From NCBI GenBank assembly GCA_946404865.1, contig CAMJFC010000005.1:26427-90426 (forward strand): a stretch of 64,000 nucleotides of DNA, given 5' to 3'. Positions 17,278 through 25,339 of the stretch are shown piece after piece. This DNA comes from an uncultured Prevotellaceae bacterium (lineage in GTDB: Bacteria; Bacteroidota; Bacteroidia; Bacteroidales; Bacteroidaceae). Under the pieces are notes generated by a model that was given only the letters and a program-made list of their open reading frames with translations, was not told the origin of the DNA and searched no databases. How positions within the stretch are numbered: position 1 is the first letter of the stretch; each line of letters begins with the position of its first letter. Both the position numbers and the translations under genes were made by a program.

Positions 17278-17535
17278 TTCAACATAGGGACATAAGAGCA
17301 TTTTTTTTCAACATAGGAACATAATTATTTCGACATAGAAACATAGGGACATAATTATGAAAAGGACATTACTATCCCCTCTTCTTGGACTAAACATCAA
17401 GGAGCAGGAATACTTTTACTAATGTCCTTTAACTTCTCTAACTTCCTTAACTTCTTTAACTTCCGAAAGTTGAGTTATCTACATAAAAACATAGGAGCAT
17501 AATGTATAAACGATATGTCCCTATGTTCCTATGTC
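17278..17535. repeat. Nested inverted-repeat element with ACATAGG and CTTTAACTT repeats
   Basis: An outer 22-bp inverted repeat (17332-17353 and 17514-17535, one mismatch) is made of ACATAGGGACATA-type units. Further direct copies run from 17278. Inside lies a perfect 11-bp inverted repeat AAAGGACATTA/TAATGTCCTTT (17361-17371 and 17420-17430), then a run of CTTTAACTT-like nonamers (about 17426-17475). It fills nearly the whole gap between rlmN and the aldo/keto reductase gene. No gene is visible in it. It looks like a small non-coding mobile or structured element. Confidence 0.75.
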
Positions 17536-17556
17536 TAAATCATCTCTGTTCCTTTG

Positions 17557-18921
17557 TTAAGGTTTGCGCCTGAGCGTCTCCACTATGCGTGCCATTTGGT
17601 TGGGGATGCGTATCTGCTGCGGACATTTCGAGAGACATTCCTCACAGTCCTGACAGGCGCGTGCCCATGTCGTTTTGTCGGGCAGCGCACGACTCATGCC
17701 CTCGACAAATTGTTGCTGACGTGCGGCAAAGTCGGGAGCGTCTGGGGCGGGCAAGGGCAGAATATGCTCGTTGACTGCTTCGTTGTAATAGGCGAAATTG
17801 CCGGGAATATCCACTCCGTAAGGGCAGGGCATACAATAGGCGCAGGTCGTGCAGGGGATGGTGGGGAAACCGCTCATCTCATCGGCGATGTTGGCCAAAA
17901 GCACATTCTCACTCTCTGTGCAGGGGTCGAGTGGTGAGAAAGTCTCCACGTTTTCCACCATGTGCTCCATACGGTTCATGCCACTCAGGGCTGTCAGGAT
18001 GTTGGTGTGCGAACCAACCCAGCGGAACGACCAGCGTGCGGGACTGTCATCAGAACGTATGGCTTTTAATTTCTCTGCCTGGTCTTTTTGCAGTTTACCT
18101 AAAGCACCGCCGCGCAGTGGTTCCATCACCACGCATTGTATGTCGAGCTTTTTGCATTTGTTGTAGAGGTATTCCGCGTCGGCGTCTTTCTTCCAACCGC
18201 CTCCGAGCGAGGCGTGGCGCCAGTCGAGGTAGTTCATCTGTATCTGAACGAAGTCCCAATGATATTGGTCGTTGTGGTCCAACAGCCAGTCAAACACCTT
18301 GACATCACCATGATAGGAGAACCCTAAGTGGCGGATACGGCCGGCCTCGCGCTCAGCCAAGAGGAAATCAAGCAGTCCGTTGTCGATGAAACGCCCGTTG
18401 AACGCTTCCAACCCACCACCGCCGATACCGTGGAGCAAGTAGTAGTCGATGTGGTCCACTTTCAGGCGTTGGAACGATTGGTAATACAGATTCTTCGACT
18501 CTTCTAACGACCATAACCGTTGGTTTTGGTTCGACATCTTTGTCGCCACGAAAAATTTGTCACGGGGATAACGAGACAGGGAATTGCCCGTAAGCACCTC
18601 CGACTTACCGCCCATATACATGGGGGCCGTGTCGAAATAGTTCACGCCGTGTTCGATGGCATAATCTACCAGTTGGTCCACCTCTTCCTGGTCGTTCGGC
18701 AGTCGCATCATGCCGAAGCCCAACAAGGAAATGGGCTCGCCCGAACCGTGTTGCACCCGGTAGGTCATTTTGTTCTCTGCTACCGATAATTTCTCTTCTT
18801 CAGTCAGTCCGCCAAACGGTTTGAAGGCCATGAGTGCCATGGCCGATGCGGCACCGAATCCCAGCTTTTTGAGGAAGTCACGGCGGTTGATGTTTTTCTT
18901 GTTGCGCTTGTCTTCTTTCAT
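17557..18921 (-). CDS. Tat-exported aldo/keto reductase with ferredoxin-like 4Fe-4S domain
   Basis: The 454-residue protein begins with a twin-arginine signal (RRDFLKKLGFGAASAM). The aldo/keto reductase barrel follows, with catalytic-type residues in NYFDTAPMY, FVATKM and LLHGIG. The C-terminal 100 residues hold two cysteine clusters, CTTCAYCMPCPYG and CQDCEECLSKCPQ, typical of 4Fe-4S binding. Such fused proteins are common in Bacteroidetes and anaerobic Firmicutes. The substrate is unknown. Export by Tat fits folding with cofactors in the cytoplasm. The gene is alone on its strand, flanked by a repeat element downstream and a promoter box upstream. Confidence 0.9.
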   Translation of the reverse strand: MKEDKRNKKNINRRDFLKKLGFGAASAMALMAFKPFGGLTEEEKLSVAENKMTYRVQHGSGEPISLLGFGMMRLPNDQEEVDQLVDYAIEHGVNYFDTAPMYMGGKSEVLTGNSLSRYPRDKFFVATKMSNQNQRLWSLEESKNLYYQSFQRLKVDHIDYYLLHGIGGGGLEAFNGRFIDNGLLDFLLAEREAGRIRHLGFSYHGDVKVFDWLLDHNDQYHWDFVQIQMNYLDWRHASLGGGWKKDADAEYLYNKCKKLDIQCVVMEPLRGGALGKLQKDQAEKLKAIRSDDSPARWSFRWVGSHTNILTALSGMNRMEHMVENVETFSPLDPCTESENVLLANIADEMSGFPTIPCTTCAYCMPCPYGVDIPGNFAYYNEAVNEHILPLPAPDAPDFAARQQQFVEGMSRALPDKTTWARACQDCEECLSKCPQQIRIPNQMARIVETLRRKP

Positions 18922-18950
18922 CCTTCTGTAAGTATAGTGTTTATAGGATG

Positions 18951-18958
18951 CAAATGTA
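18951..18958 (-). promoter_or_regulatory. TACATTTG -7 box for the aldo/keto reductase gene
   Basis: A TAnnTTTG match on the minus strand (18958-18951), 29 bases before the start codon. No clear -33 TTG at the expected spacing. Confidence 0.5.
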
Positions 18959-19065
18959 AGAAAAATTTTTCAAATATATCATTTTTCCCTCTTTTTTTCA
19001 TCACCCCAAAATCTTGATGTGCGTCAAAAAACCTACCGACTGCGGTCAAAAAGTGGGTGTAAAGT

Positions 19066-19097
19066 TTGTGCGTGTCTCTGAAACGTGTTTATCTTTG
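19066..19097 (+). promoter_or_regulatory. Bacteroidetes-type promoter for the small exported protein gene
   Basis: TTG (19066-19068, within TTTG), 21 bases, then TATCTTTG (19090-19097). It leaves a leader of about 120 bases before ATG 19225. The leader holds a short GCCG/CGGC hairpin followed by TTTTT (about 19158-19175), which could act as a weak attenuator. Confidence 0.7.
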
Positions 19098-19224
19098 CAC
19101 CGTCAAAACGACAAATAGTCAGAATAAGTCAAAGCGCTAAGACCAATATGACAGGTGCCGGATAACGGCCCGTTTTTAGGAAAATTTTTAGGATAACAAT
19201 TTTAAAGAAAGAAAGGGTAACAAA

Positions 19225-19596
19225 ATGAAAAAGATGTTTTTGACTATTGCTATGGCACTGACGATGACCGTAGCTTTCGCTGAAGGCGACAATGAGAACA
19301 GCATCAACAACCTCGAGACTTACAACATGCGTGCCAACATGAATATGCTTTCAAGAGCACTGCATTTGAATGGTGACCAGCGCGAAACAGTTGAGTTCAT
19401 TCACGAGATGTTCACACACGACATGATGAACGCTGCCACTGCTGCCACAAAAGAGGAGCGCGACCAGAAAGTGAAAAGAGCTGTCAACCGCGACCTGGCC
19501 AACATGCGTTACATCCTCAATGACGAGCAGTATCACCTGTATGTGCGCATCCTCAACATCACATTCAACAACCGGGGTCTTAATTATAATCGATAA
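19225..19596 (+). CDS. Small exported helical protein of unknown function
   Basis: The 123-residue protein has a clear signal peptide (MKKMFLTIAMALTMTVAFAEG). The mature 100 residues are highly charged and helical, with many Asn and Met (NMRANMNMLSRAL, DQRETVEFIHEMF, NRDLANMRYILN). I do not recognise a named domain. It resembles small periplasmic proteins annotated as hypothetical in Prevotella. A strong promoter, a long leader and a very strong terminator show that it is a separate transcript and probably well expressed. It has no cysteines, lipobox or membrane helix besides the signal peptide, so it should be soluble in the periplasm or secreted. Confidence 0.75.
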   Translation: MKKMFLTIAMALTMTVAFAEGDNENSINNLETYNMRANMNMLSRALHLNGDQRETVEFIHEMFTHDMMNAATAATKEERDQKVKRAVNRDLANMRYILNDEQYHLYVRILNITFNNRGLNYNR

Positions 19597-19628
19597 ATCA
19601 ACTAATTCCAGTAAAGTTGAATATGATA

Positions 19629-19660
19629 GCGCTGCCTTCCATGAAAGGCGGCGCTTTTTT
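19629..19660 (+). terminator. Strong intrinsic terminator
   Basis: The stem GCGCTGCCTT/AAGGCGGCGC (10 bp with one G-T pair; 19629-19638 and 19645-19654) is followed at once by six T (19655-19660). It ends the small exported protein transcript. It also shows that the open frame running upstream of the protease start is not coding. Confidence 0.9.
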
Positions 19661-19787
19661 CGTGCCCCTTTTGGATGCCCCTTTTCGTGCCTTTCGCTGT
19701 CCTTCGTTGACATTCTTCCGCGTTTTTTTTGCAGATTCATTTTTTTTCGTTTATTTTGCAGATTGTTATCACCAAAGACATCAAGTT

Positions 19788-22061
19788 ATGCGAATCATCC
19801 TGCTGGTTGTCATGCTTCTTGCTTTTGTCCGTCCCTCTGCGGCACAGGCACCCTCCGACACGCGAACACCCTATCATAAAATGTCGGCATGGGTGCGTGA
19901 AATCGTGAGAGACGGTGAACGGCAGCCAATGCGTCGTGCGGCTCAGGCAAGTGTTGGCAGGAATGGGGCTTCGCCCATGCTCACCGCTTTCGTCAGAGTG
20001 AAAGGCGACGGAGGAAGCGTGCTCAACCCCTATCAGGCTCGTGTGCTTACCCAAATGGATGATATCTGTATCGCCCAGATACCTCTCAGCTCACTATCCG
20101 CTCTGTCGCGCGACAGCCGTGTGCAACGTATCGAGGCCAACCGCCTGCATCACATCACGATGGACACGACAGCACTGGTACTCAATGCATTGCCCGTCTA
20201 TGAGGGGTATCAACTGCCTCAGGCTTATACGGGCGAAGGGGTGGTTGTCGGGGTACAGGACATCGGGTTCGACCTGACTCATCCCACCTTATATGATACG
20301 ACAGGCACTCGCTATCGTGTCAAATGCGTGTGGGACATGCTTTCGGCCGATACCATCGGTTCTGCGATGCCTGTCGGTGCCGATTATACTGACCCTGATG
20401 CGATTGTGGCGTTAGGATGCGTGCGCGACGGCATCATCAGCTCACATGGCACGCATACATCAGGCACCGCGGCTGGCAGTGGCTATGGCACGTCCTACCG
20501 TGGTATGGCTTACGAGAGTGATATCTGTTTGGTGGCCAATGCTGTGAGCAGCGACTTACAGTTCATCAGTCCCGACGACATTTATAAATATACTTACGCC
20601 ACCGATGCTCTCGGGTTCAAGTATCTCTTCGACTATGCGGATGCCGTGGGCAAACCTTGTGTGGTGTCGTTCAGCGAGGGGTCGCATCAAGACTTCAGGG
20701 GCGATGACGTGCTCTATTATGAGATGCTCGACAAATTGGTCGGACCCGGACATATTCTCGTGGCGTCTGCAGGCAATGAGGGACTTGTAGATAATTATAT
20801 GCACAAACCTGCAGGAGTCGTTTCCGCTGCTACCGACATCCGCACGTTGAATAGTGATTTTTTCACCTTTTCTATACGTGGAAGCGGCGAGTATGCGTTG
20901 AAACTCACTGCCCACCATTACGGACAACCGGAGGAGACGGCTACCATCTTCACACGCGACATTCTGGCCAAGCCCGACTCGATGCTGACGGACACGCTTC
21001 GTTTCGCCGATATCCCTTATTTCGTGAAGATAGCGGCCTATCCGTCTTGTTATGATGAAAACGACTGTGTGCTGGAGGGACAATTCAGTACTGTGAAGAA
21101 AAAGGCGGTAAGCGAAGGGGCGGTTGACTCTGTGGATGTGAACTTGGGTGCGTATGAGCCGGTCACACTCGAATTGGATGGCGAATCGTCTGATATCCAA
21201 CTCTTTGTGTCGTCAGGTTACATCCATCCCGGATGGGGAACGAGTCCTGTAGAGCGCAGCCATAACATCCACTCGCCCGGTTCGGCTCCTTCGGTCATCT
21301 GTGTGGGGGCCAATACTCACCGTCGCGGCTTTATCAACCAGTTTGGTGATTATATCACACAGGAGAAAGGCTACCAAGGGGCGGGCAACGGGAAACGCGC
21401 CCTCTACTCCTCTACGGGGCCCACCTTCGACGGACGCATCAAACCTGAGGTGCTCGCACCTGGTACCAATGTGATGGCTTCATATAGCAGTTGGACGGAT
21501 TCACCGCCCGTTACGCTCACACAATTCACGGAATTCAAGGGAAGAACCTATCCTTGGGGAGCCAATAGTGGCACGTCGATGGCGACGCCCGTCGTGTCGG
21601 GTGCCATCGCTCTCTGGTTGCAGGCCAATCCCCGTCTTACGCCCGATGATGTGCGCGGGGTGCTGGCGCGTACTTGTCGCAAAGTGGGGGCGGCTGAAGG
21701 GGCCGACTATCCGAACAACGAGGCGGGATATGGCGAGATTGATGTGTATCGCGGATTGCTCGATGTGCTCGACCTCAAAGCAGCCATCCATGACCTTTCC
21801 GACACCCAGCCCGAGTCTGTCCGTTTCGCCATTCATGGCAACCGGCTCGAACTCGCCTTTGCCTCGCCCTTGTCGCAGTCCGTCAGTTGGCGGGTCTATT
21901 CCGTCGGTGGAGCACAGATGTTACAGGGGCAGTTGCCGTCAGGTTCCGACTGTGCCGTCATCGACCTCGCTGCGCTACCCCCAGCAGTCTATGCCGTGCA
22001 GCTCAACAGTCTGGTGCCCGGCATCACGGGTTCCACCCTCGTGAGAATCAGTGGGAAGTGA
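19788..22061 (+). CDS. Secreted S8 (subtilisin-like) serine protease with a possible type IX sorting tail
   Basis: The frame is open from 19617, but that part contains a terminator, so the start is set at ATG 19788 (757 residues), which gives a clean signal peptide (MRIILLVVMLLAFVRPSAAQ). The catalytic triad is visible: Asp in VVGVQDIGFD, His in SSHGTHTSGTAAG, Ser in GTSMATPVVSGA, with the oxyanion Asn in ASAGNEG. The last 80 residues form a small beta domain ending STLVRISGK, which looks like a type A sorting domain of the type IX secretion system. That fits the PorE-like gene at 32-34 kb. The family degrades proteins or peptides outside the cell. Confidence 0.88.
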   Translation: MRIILLVVMLLAFVRPSAAQAPSDTRTPYHKMSAWVREIVRDGERQPMRRAAQASVGRNGASPMLTAFVRVKGDGGSVLNPYQARVLTQMDDICIAQIPLSSLSALSRDSRVQRIEANRLHHITMDTTALVLNALPVYEGYQLPQAYTGEGVVVGVQDIGFDLTHPTLYDTTGTRYRVKCVWDMLSADTIGSAMPVGADYTDPDAIVALGCVRDGIISSHGTHTSGTAAGSGYGTSYRGMAYESDICLVANAVSSDLQFISPDDIYKYTYATDALGFKYLFDYADAVGKPCVVSFSEGSHQDFRGDDVLYYEMLDKLVGPGHILVASAGNEGLVDNYMHKPAGVVSAATDIRTLNSDFFTFSIRGSGEYALKLTAHHYGQPEETATIFTRDILAKPDSMLTDTLRFADIPYFVKIAAYPSCYDENDCVLEGQFSTVKKKAVSEGAVDSVDVNLGAYEPVTLELDGESSDIQLFVSSGYIHPGWGTSPVERSHNIHSPGSAPSVICVGANTHRRGFINQFGDYITQEKGYQGAGNGKRALYSSTGPTFDGRIKPEVLAPGTNVMASYSSWTDSPPVTLTQFTEFKGRTYPWGANSGTSMATPVVSGAIALWLQANPRLTPDDVRGVLARTCRKVGAAEGADYPNNEAGYGEIDVYRGLLDVLDLKAAIHDLSDTQPESVRFAIHGNRLELAFASPLSQSVSWRVYSVGGAQMLQGQLPSGSDCAVIDLAALPPAVYAVQLNSLVPGITGSTLVRISGK

Positions 22062-22153
22062 CGACTGTCCCCCCCCGTTTTTTTCGTTCAACATTGAGTT
22101 GTCGGTTTGAACGGCAATAGAAACATGATAGTATAACATAACGTAATTGAACT

Positions 22154-22258
22154 ATGGATCAAGAAACAGGCATGTGTCCTTATTGCGGAAGCGAGGACGT
22201 AGATTTTGACGGTTATTGGTACTATTGCCATGAATGTGGCATGAAGTGGAGATTATAA
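22154..22258 (+). CDS. 34-residue zinc-ribbon protein
   Basis: This short frame runs from ATG 22154 to TAA 22258. The peptide has two CxxC knuckles, CPYCGSE and CHECGMKW, 14 residues apart, joined by an acidic and aromatic stretch (DFDGYWYY). This is a compact zinc ribbon like the first domain of PhnA/YjdM proteins or of small rubredoxin-like proteins. The cysteine spacing and the lack of other structure in this gap support a real gene. It lies 92 bases after the S8 protease stop. A GC-rich hairpin (22266-22297) follows eight bases after the stop codon. Its function is unknown; it could bind zinc and a protein or nucleic acid partner. Confidence 0.7.
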   Translation: MDQETGMCPYCGSEDVDFDGYWYYCHECGMKWRL

Positions 22259-22265
22259 AAACGTG

Positions 22266-22297
22266 AACCGCGCAAATCCGAAAGGAAAAGCGCGGTT
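22266..22297. terminator. Hairpin after the zinc-ribbon gene
   Basis: A perfect 8-bp stem AACCGCGC/GCGCGGTT (22266-22273, 22290-22297) with a 16-base loop. Minus-strand reading continues to CACGTTTTT, so it could end minus-strand transcripts coming from the tRNA side. On the plus strand it follows the zinc-ribbon stop closely, but the T tract is weak. Confidence 0.6.
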
Positions 22298-22323
22298 TGT
22301 GCGTATTTCTGTGAAAAGAGAGA

Positions 22324-22439
22324 ACTCAAACCTTGGGCGGTTTGAATCCTCCAAAAATACGGAAAGGGACTCAAACCTTGAGCGGTTTGAATCCTCCAAA
22401 AATACGGAAAGGGACTCAAACCTTGAGCGGTTTGAATCC
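22324..22439. repeat. Three 45-bp-spaced repeats, each a hairpin, next to tRNA-Ser
   Basis: Copies of ACTCAAACCTTGrGCGGTTT start at 22324, 22369 and 22414, with a spacer containing AAAAATACGGAAAGGG. Each copy folds as a TCAAACC/GGTTTGA 7-bp stem with a 6-base loop. On the minus strand the repeat contains GGTTTGAGTCCCTTTCCG, which resembles the T-arm plus acceptor end (GGTTCGAATCC...TTTCCG) of the adjacent tRNA-Ser. They lie directly 3' of the tRNA. Confidence 0.85.
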
Positions 22440-22450
22440 CTTTATTCCTG

Positions 22451-22538
22451 CGGAAAGAGGGGGATTCGAACCCCCGAACCGGTTTCGCCGGTTACACGCT
22501 TTCCAGGCGTGCCTCTTCAGCCACTCGAGCACCTTTCC
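22451..22538 (-). tRNA. tRNA-Ser (anticodon GGA)
   Basis: The minus-strand sequence folds as a class II tRNA. Acceptor stem GGAAAGG/TCTTTCC, D-arm GCTCGAGTGGCTGAAGAGGC, anticodon stem CACGC/GCGTG with loop CTGGAAA (anticodon GGA at 22504-22502), a long variable arm AACCGGCGAAACCGGTT, and T-arm GGGGGTTCGAATCCCCC. The discriminator base is G, as in tRNA-Ser. CCA is not encoded. It reads UCC and UCU codons. Confidence 0.96.
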
Positions 22539-22563
22539 AATTCAATTTCCAAAAATTCGGATG

Positions 22564-22571
22564 CAAAGGTA
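22564..22571 (-). promoter_or_regulatory. TACCTTTG -7 box for tRNA-Ser
   Basis: A perfect TAnnTTTG box on the minus strand (22571-22564), 25 bases before the tRNA 5' end. Farther out, an inverted repeat GCGG-a-TAAAA/TTTTA-c-CCGC (22583-22606) separates it from the sstT promoter. Confidence 0.65.
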
Positions 22572-22614
22572 TGCTTTTTTTCGCGGATAAAAAAGATTTT
22601 ACCCGCTTTTTTTG

Positions 22615-22622
22615 TAATTTTG
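22615..22622 (+). promoter_or_regulatory. TAATTTTG -7 box for sstT
   Basis: A TAnnTTTG match 77 bases before the sstT start codon. It is divergent from the tRNA-Ser promoter. The inverted repeat at 22583-22606 is followed by seven T; it could be a terminator for read-through from upstream or an operator. Confidence 0.5.
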
Positions 22623-22699
22623 TCGCCAAATCACCATTTTTACCATGGATACAATGGCCCTTGCGGTCCATCTATGACCTTTAAAAAGAAGGATAAATC

Positions 22700-23908
22700 A
22701 TGAAATATATCACTGCCATCGCCCAAAAATGGGCTCACATGAGTCTTGTGCTACGCATCTTCATCGGACTTGTCGTGGGACTGGTGCTTGGACTCATTCT
22801 GCCATCCGCAACACCCATCGCCTTACTTGGTGAACTGTTTGTAGGAGCACTAAAAGCCATTGCTCCGCTATTGGTGGCAGTACTTGTGGCTTCATCGGTG
22901 GCTAAGGCGGGCAGCGGACTGGGCTCCCGGTTCCGCAAGGTGATTGTGCTCTATTTGTTAAGCTCTTTGCTGGCTGCAACCGTGGCGGTCATCGCTTCCG
23001 ACTTGTTCCCTGTCACACTCAGCCTCGGCGGCGAGGCTTTAGAAGCGGAAGCACCTGGTTCTCTGGGTGATGTCTTTTCCAATCTTTTGTCTCGTATGGT
23101 GGCCAATCCGATTAGTTCTATCGTTGAGGCCAATTACATAGGCATCCTCTTTTGGTCAATCATCATTGGTTTGGCGTTGAAACGTTTGGCGTTGGACCAT
23201 ACCATCAAGGTGGTACACGACTTCGCCGATGTGATATCGCTCGTCGTGAAATGGGTCATACAGTTTGCGCCCTTCGGTATTCTCGGAATAGTTTTCAACT
23301 CAGTGTCGAAAAGCGGCCTCGACGTGTTTGCCACTTATGGTCAACTCATCGCTTTGTTGGTGGGATGTATGCTTTTCAATTCGCTGGTAGTCAGTCCGTT
23401 GATAGGCTTCGTTTTTACCCGTCGCAATCCATATCCCTTGCTCTTTACCTGTCTGAAAGGGAGTGGTATCAGTGCTTTCTTCACCCGTTCTTCTGCAGCC
23501 AATATTCCCGTCAACATGAACCTGTGCAAACGGCTCGGATTAGACGAGGAATTTTATTCCGTAAGTATCCCCTTGGGCGCTACGGTCAACATGAACGGCG
23601 CTGCGGTCACGATTTCGGTGATGGCTCTTGCTGTGGCGCATACCATGGGGATAGAGGTGTCGTTATTCACGGCGGTGTTCCTCTGCATCGTGTCCACCCT
23701 CGGAGCGTGTGGCGCATCGGGCGTAGCGGGCGGTTCGCTGTTGCTGGTGCCTATGGCTTGCTCGCTCTTTGGCGTGAGCAATGATATCGCAATGCAAGCC
23801 GTCGCCATCGGCTTTGTCATCGGTGTGATTCAAGACTCGATGGAGACGGCTATCAATTCCAGCAGTGATGTCTTCTTCACCGCTATCGCTGAAAACGTTG
23901 AACGTTGA
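22700..23908 (+). CDS. sstT: Serine/threonine:sodium symporter SstT
   Basis: This 402-residue membrane protein belongs to the dicarboxylate/amino acid:cation symporter family. It has eight or more hydrophobic helices, the serine-rich hairpin region and the substrate motifs ITRSSAA-like TRSSAANIPVNMN and GATVNMNGAAVTI. Length and sequence match SstT, which brings in serine and threonine with Na+. The last codons (ENVER) are written in the AACGTTG heptamer array that continues past the stop, so the native C-terminus may have been changed by the repeat. It converges on the DUF4424 gene. Confidence 0.9.
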   Translation: MKYITAIAQKWAHMSLVLRIFIGLVVGLVLGLILPSATPIALLGELFVGALKAIAPLLVAVLVASSVAKAGSGLGSRFRKVIVLYLLSSLLAATVAVIASDLFPVTLSLGGEALEAEAPGSLGDVFSNLLSRMVANPISSIVEANYIGILFWSIIIGLALKRLALDHTIKVVHDFADVISLVVKWVIQFAPFGILGIVFNSVSKSGLDVFATYGQLIALLVGCMLFNSLVVSPLIGFVFTRRNPYPLLFTCLKGSGISAFFTRSSAANIPVNMNLCKRLGLDEEFYSVSIPLGATVNMNGAAVTISVMALAVAHTMGIEVSLFTAVFLCIVSTLGACGASGVAGGSLLLVPMACSLFGVSNDIAMQAVAIGFVIGVIQDSMETAINSSSDVFFTAIAENVER

Positions 23909-24090
23909 ACGTTGAACGTTGAACATTGAACATTGAACGTTGAACGTTGAACATTGAACGTTGAACATTGAACGTTGAACGATGTGATTAGCACATTCAA
24001 CATTCAAAATTCAACATTCAACATTCAATAATTCTTCATCGCCGCAGGCGACAATTCAACATTCAACATTCAAAACTCAACATTCAAAAA
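23894..24090. repeat. Heptamer arrays GTTGAAC/ATTCAAC as a large inverted repeat
   Basis: From 23894 to about 23980 the DNA is a tandem run of AACGTTG/AACATTG heptamers. From about 23994 the complementary unit ATTCAAC/ATTCAAA runs to 24090. The two halves can pair as a long imperfect hairpin between convergent genes. A TCGCC-GCA-GGCGA hairpin is set in the second half (about 24040-24055). The array begins within the last codons of sstT. Confidence 0.9.
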
Positions 24091-24091
24091 C

Positions 24092-25210
24092 TCACTCTCC
24101 TTTAATCAAACGCCATTCGCGCTCGGTAAAGTCAGAGGTGTCTTGCTTCCATGATGGATCCGGGGTGTACCACCATATTTTGTTGAAATAATCTTGCAAC
24201 TTCTTGTCCTTGAACACATAACCGCGGTTGGCGTAGGGCAGGTTGCGCATAATGCGTTTGCTCGTTTCGGAAAGATCGAAGCTCCAATTGGGTACATACG
24301 AGTCGCTGCGGTCATAAAAATAACCCAACGGGAACTTATCATTCCATCCGGTGTAAGTGTCGGCGGAAATGATGGCGAAATTGTCAGAAGGGACAAAATT
24401 GCGTTTGTGCCACTCCACGGTACCGTTCCACAGGGCTATCTCGTAATGTCCTTCCATGTCCACATTCGGAGCTACGCGGGTCTTGCCTTTACCTGAAATG
24501 ACTTTGAACTGTCCGCCTTGGAACACTTTCTGCTGAATCCAGAAATGCTTGAAGGTCGGGGTGCTGATGCGCAGTGTGAAGTCGTCTATCTGGTGGTTGG
24601 CCCAACGCAGGGCGGGGGTGAGCCAGTAGGGCACCTCAAACGCCCGTCCCACACCATTCGACATACGGTAGCGATAAGTGTGGTGGATAACGTTCTTGCC
24701 GGGTTTAAAACGGGCCTGGAAGTAATAGGAATAGGCAAAATCAACCAGTTCCTTGGTCTTCGTGTTGATGAGTTGGTTGCCGTCACCTTCCTCCATATAT
24801 TCTGACGGACGGTAAATCTTCATGTCGAGGGGCGTGAACGAAGTGTCATCCACATCCATCAAGGCATTCTTATACGACAACCGCTCGCCGTTCATCACCA
24901 CCACGAAGTCGAAGATGTGTGGATGGCGGCCAGAAGGATTGTATTTCTCACCGTCGTTGTAGGGGGCCATCGCCTCAAAGCCCATCGACACAGTCTTTTC
25001 TCCGCCGTTGTTTTGGAACTCATATTGCACATCTACACGCGCGAAACCGTCATCATTGATGTCAATGGACAGCACTTCTTTCGTAATAGCGATATCGGTC
25101 TCATGGGTGGGTACCAACTGGCTGCCGTTCACATAGTAAACACCGTCGTTGGCAAACCCCGTCAGCCATAGTGCTGACAGCATTAAGGTAAAAATTAGCT
25201 TTTTCATCAT
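24092..25210 (-). CDS. Exported DUF4424-like protein with a C-terminal YARHG domain
   Basis: The 372-residue protein has a signal peptide ending near WLTGFA. The main part follows the DUF4424 pattern: NDGVYYVNGSQLVP, then strands with VDVQYEFQNNGGEKTV. The last 50 residues (RNLPYANRGYVFKDKKLQDYFN...WWYTP) match the YARHG domain of exported bacterial proteins, here with NRGY in place of ARHGY. Both domains lack a defined activity; a beta-sandwich binding role outside the cytoplasm is likely. The gene stands alone on its strand with a good promoter and ends at the heptamer array. Confidence 0.78.
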   Translation of the reverse strand: MMKKLIFTLMLSALWLTGFANDGVYYVNGSQLVPTHETDIAITKEVLSIDINDDGFARVDVQYEFQNNGGEKTVSMGFEAMAPYNDGEKYNPSGRHPHIFDFVVVMNGERLSYKNALMDVDDTSFTPLDMKIYRPSEYMEEGDGNQLINTKTKELVDFAYSYYFQARFKPGKNVIHHTYRYRMSNGVGRAFEVPYWLTPALRWANHQIDDFTLRISTPTFKHFWIQQKVFQGGQFKVISGKGKTRVAPNVDMEGHYEIALWNGTVEWHKRNFVPSDNFAIISADTYTGWNDKFPLGYFYDRSDSYVPNWSFDLSETSKRIMRNLPYANRGYVFKDKKLQDYFNKIWWYTPDPSWKQDTSDFTEREWRLIKGE

Positions 25211-25233
25211 TTGTCGGTTTTGGTAAATATGTG

Positions 25234-25263
25234 CAAAGATAATTCTTTTTTTCGTGAAAGCAA
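25234..25263 (-). promoter_or_regulatory. Bacteroidetes-type promoter for the DUF4424/YARHG gene
   Basis: On the minus strand TTG (25263-25261), 19 bases, then TATCTTTG (25241-25234), 24 bases before the start codon. Confidence 0.7.
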
Positions 25264-25339
25264 GAGATAACCTTTTTTAATTTGATTTTTTATCATCTTT
25301 TTTTCATTATCTTCCCGGACAGTCGAGACTGCGGCAAAT

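Noticed and set aside
19617..19787. N-terminal extension of the S8 protease frame
   Set aside because: The region contains an intrinsic terminator and no signal peptide; ATG 19788 gives a proper signal peptide.
20556..21200. A 214-residue minus-strand frame
   Set aside because: Antisense to the S8 protease between its catalytic motifs; no support for coding.
22222..22419. A minus-strand frame with a repeated 15-residue peptide
   Set aside because: It only reflects the 45-base DNA repeats next to tRNA-Ser.
22324..22439. Possible CRISPR array
   Set aside because: Only three copies; the spacer parts are also repeated, and no cas gene is present.
23894..24090. Possible CRISPR array or coding repeat protein
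   Set aside because: The period is seven bases with no unique spacers; the peptide read from it is a by-product.
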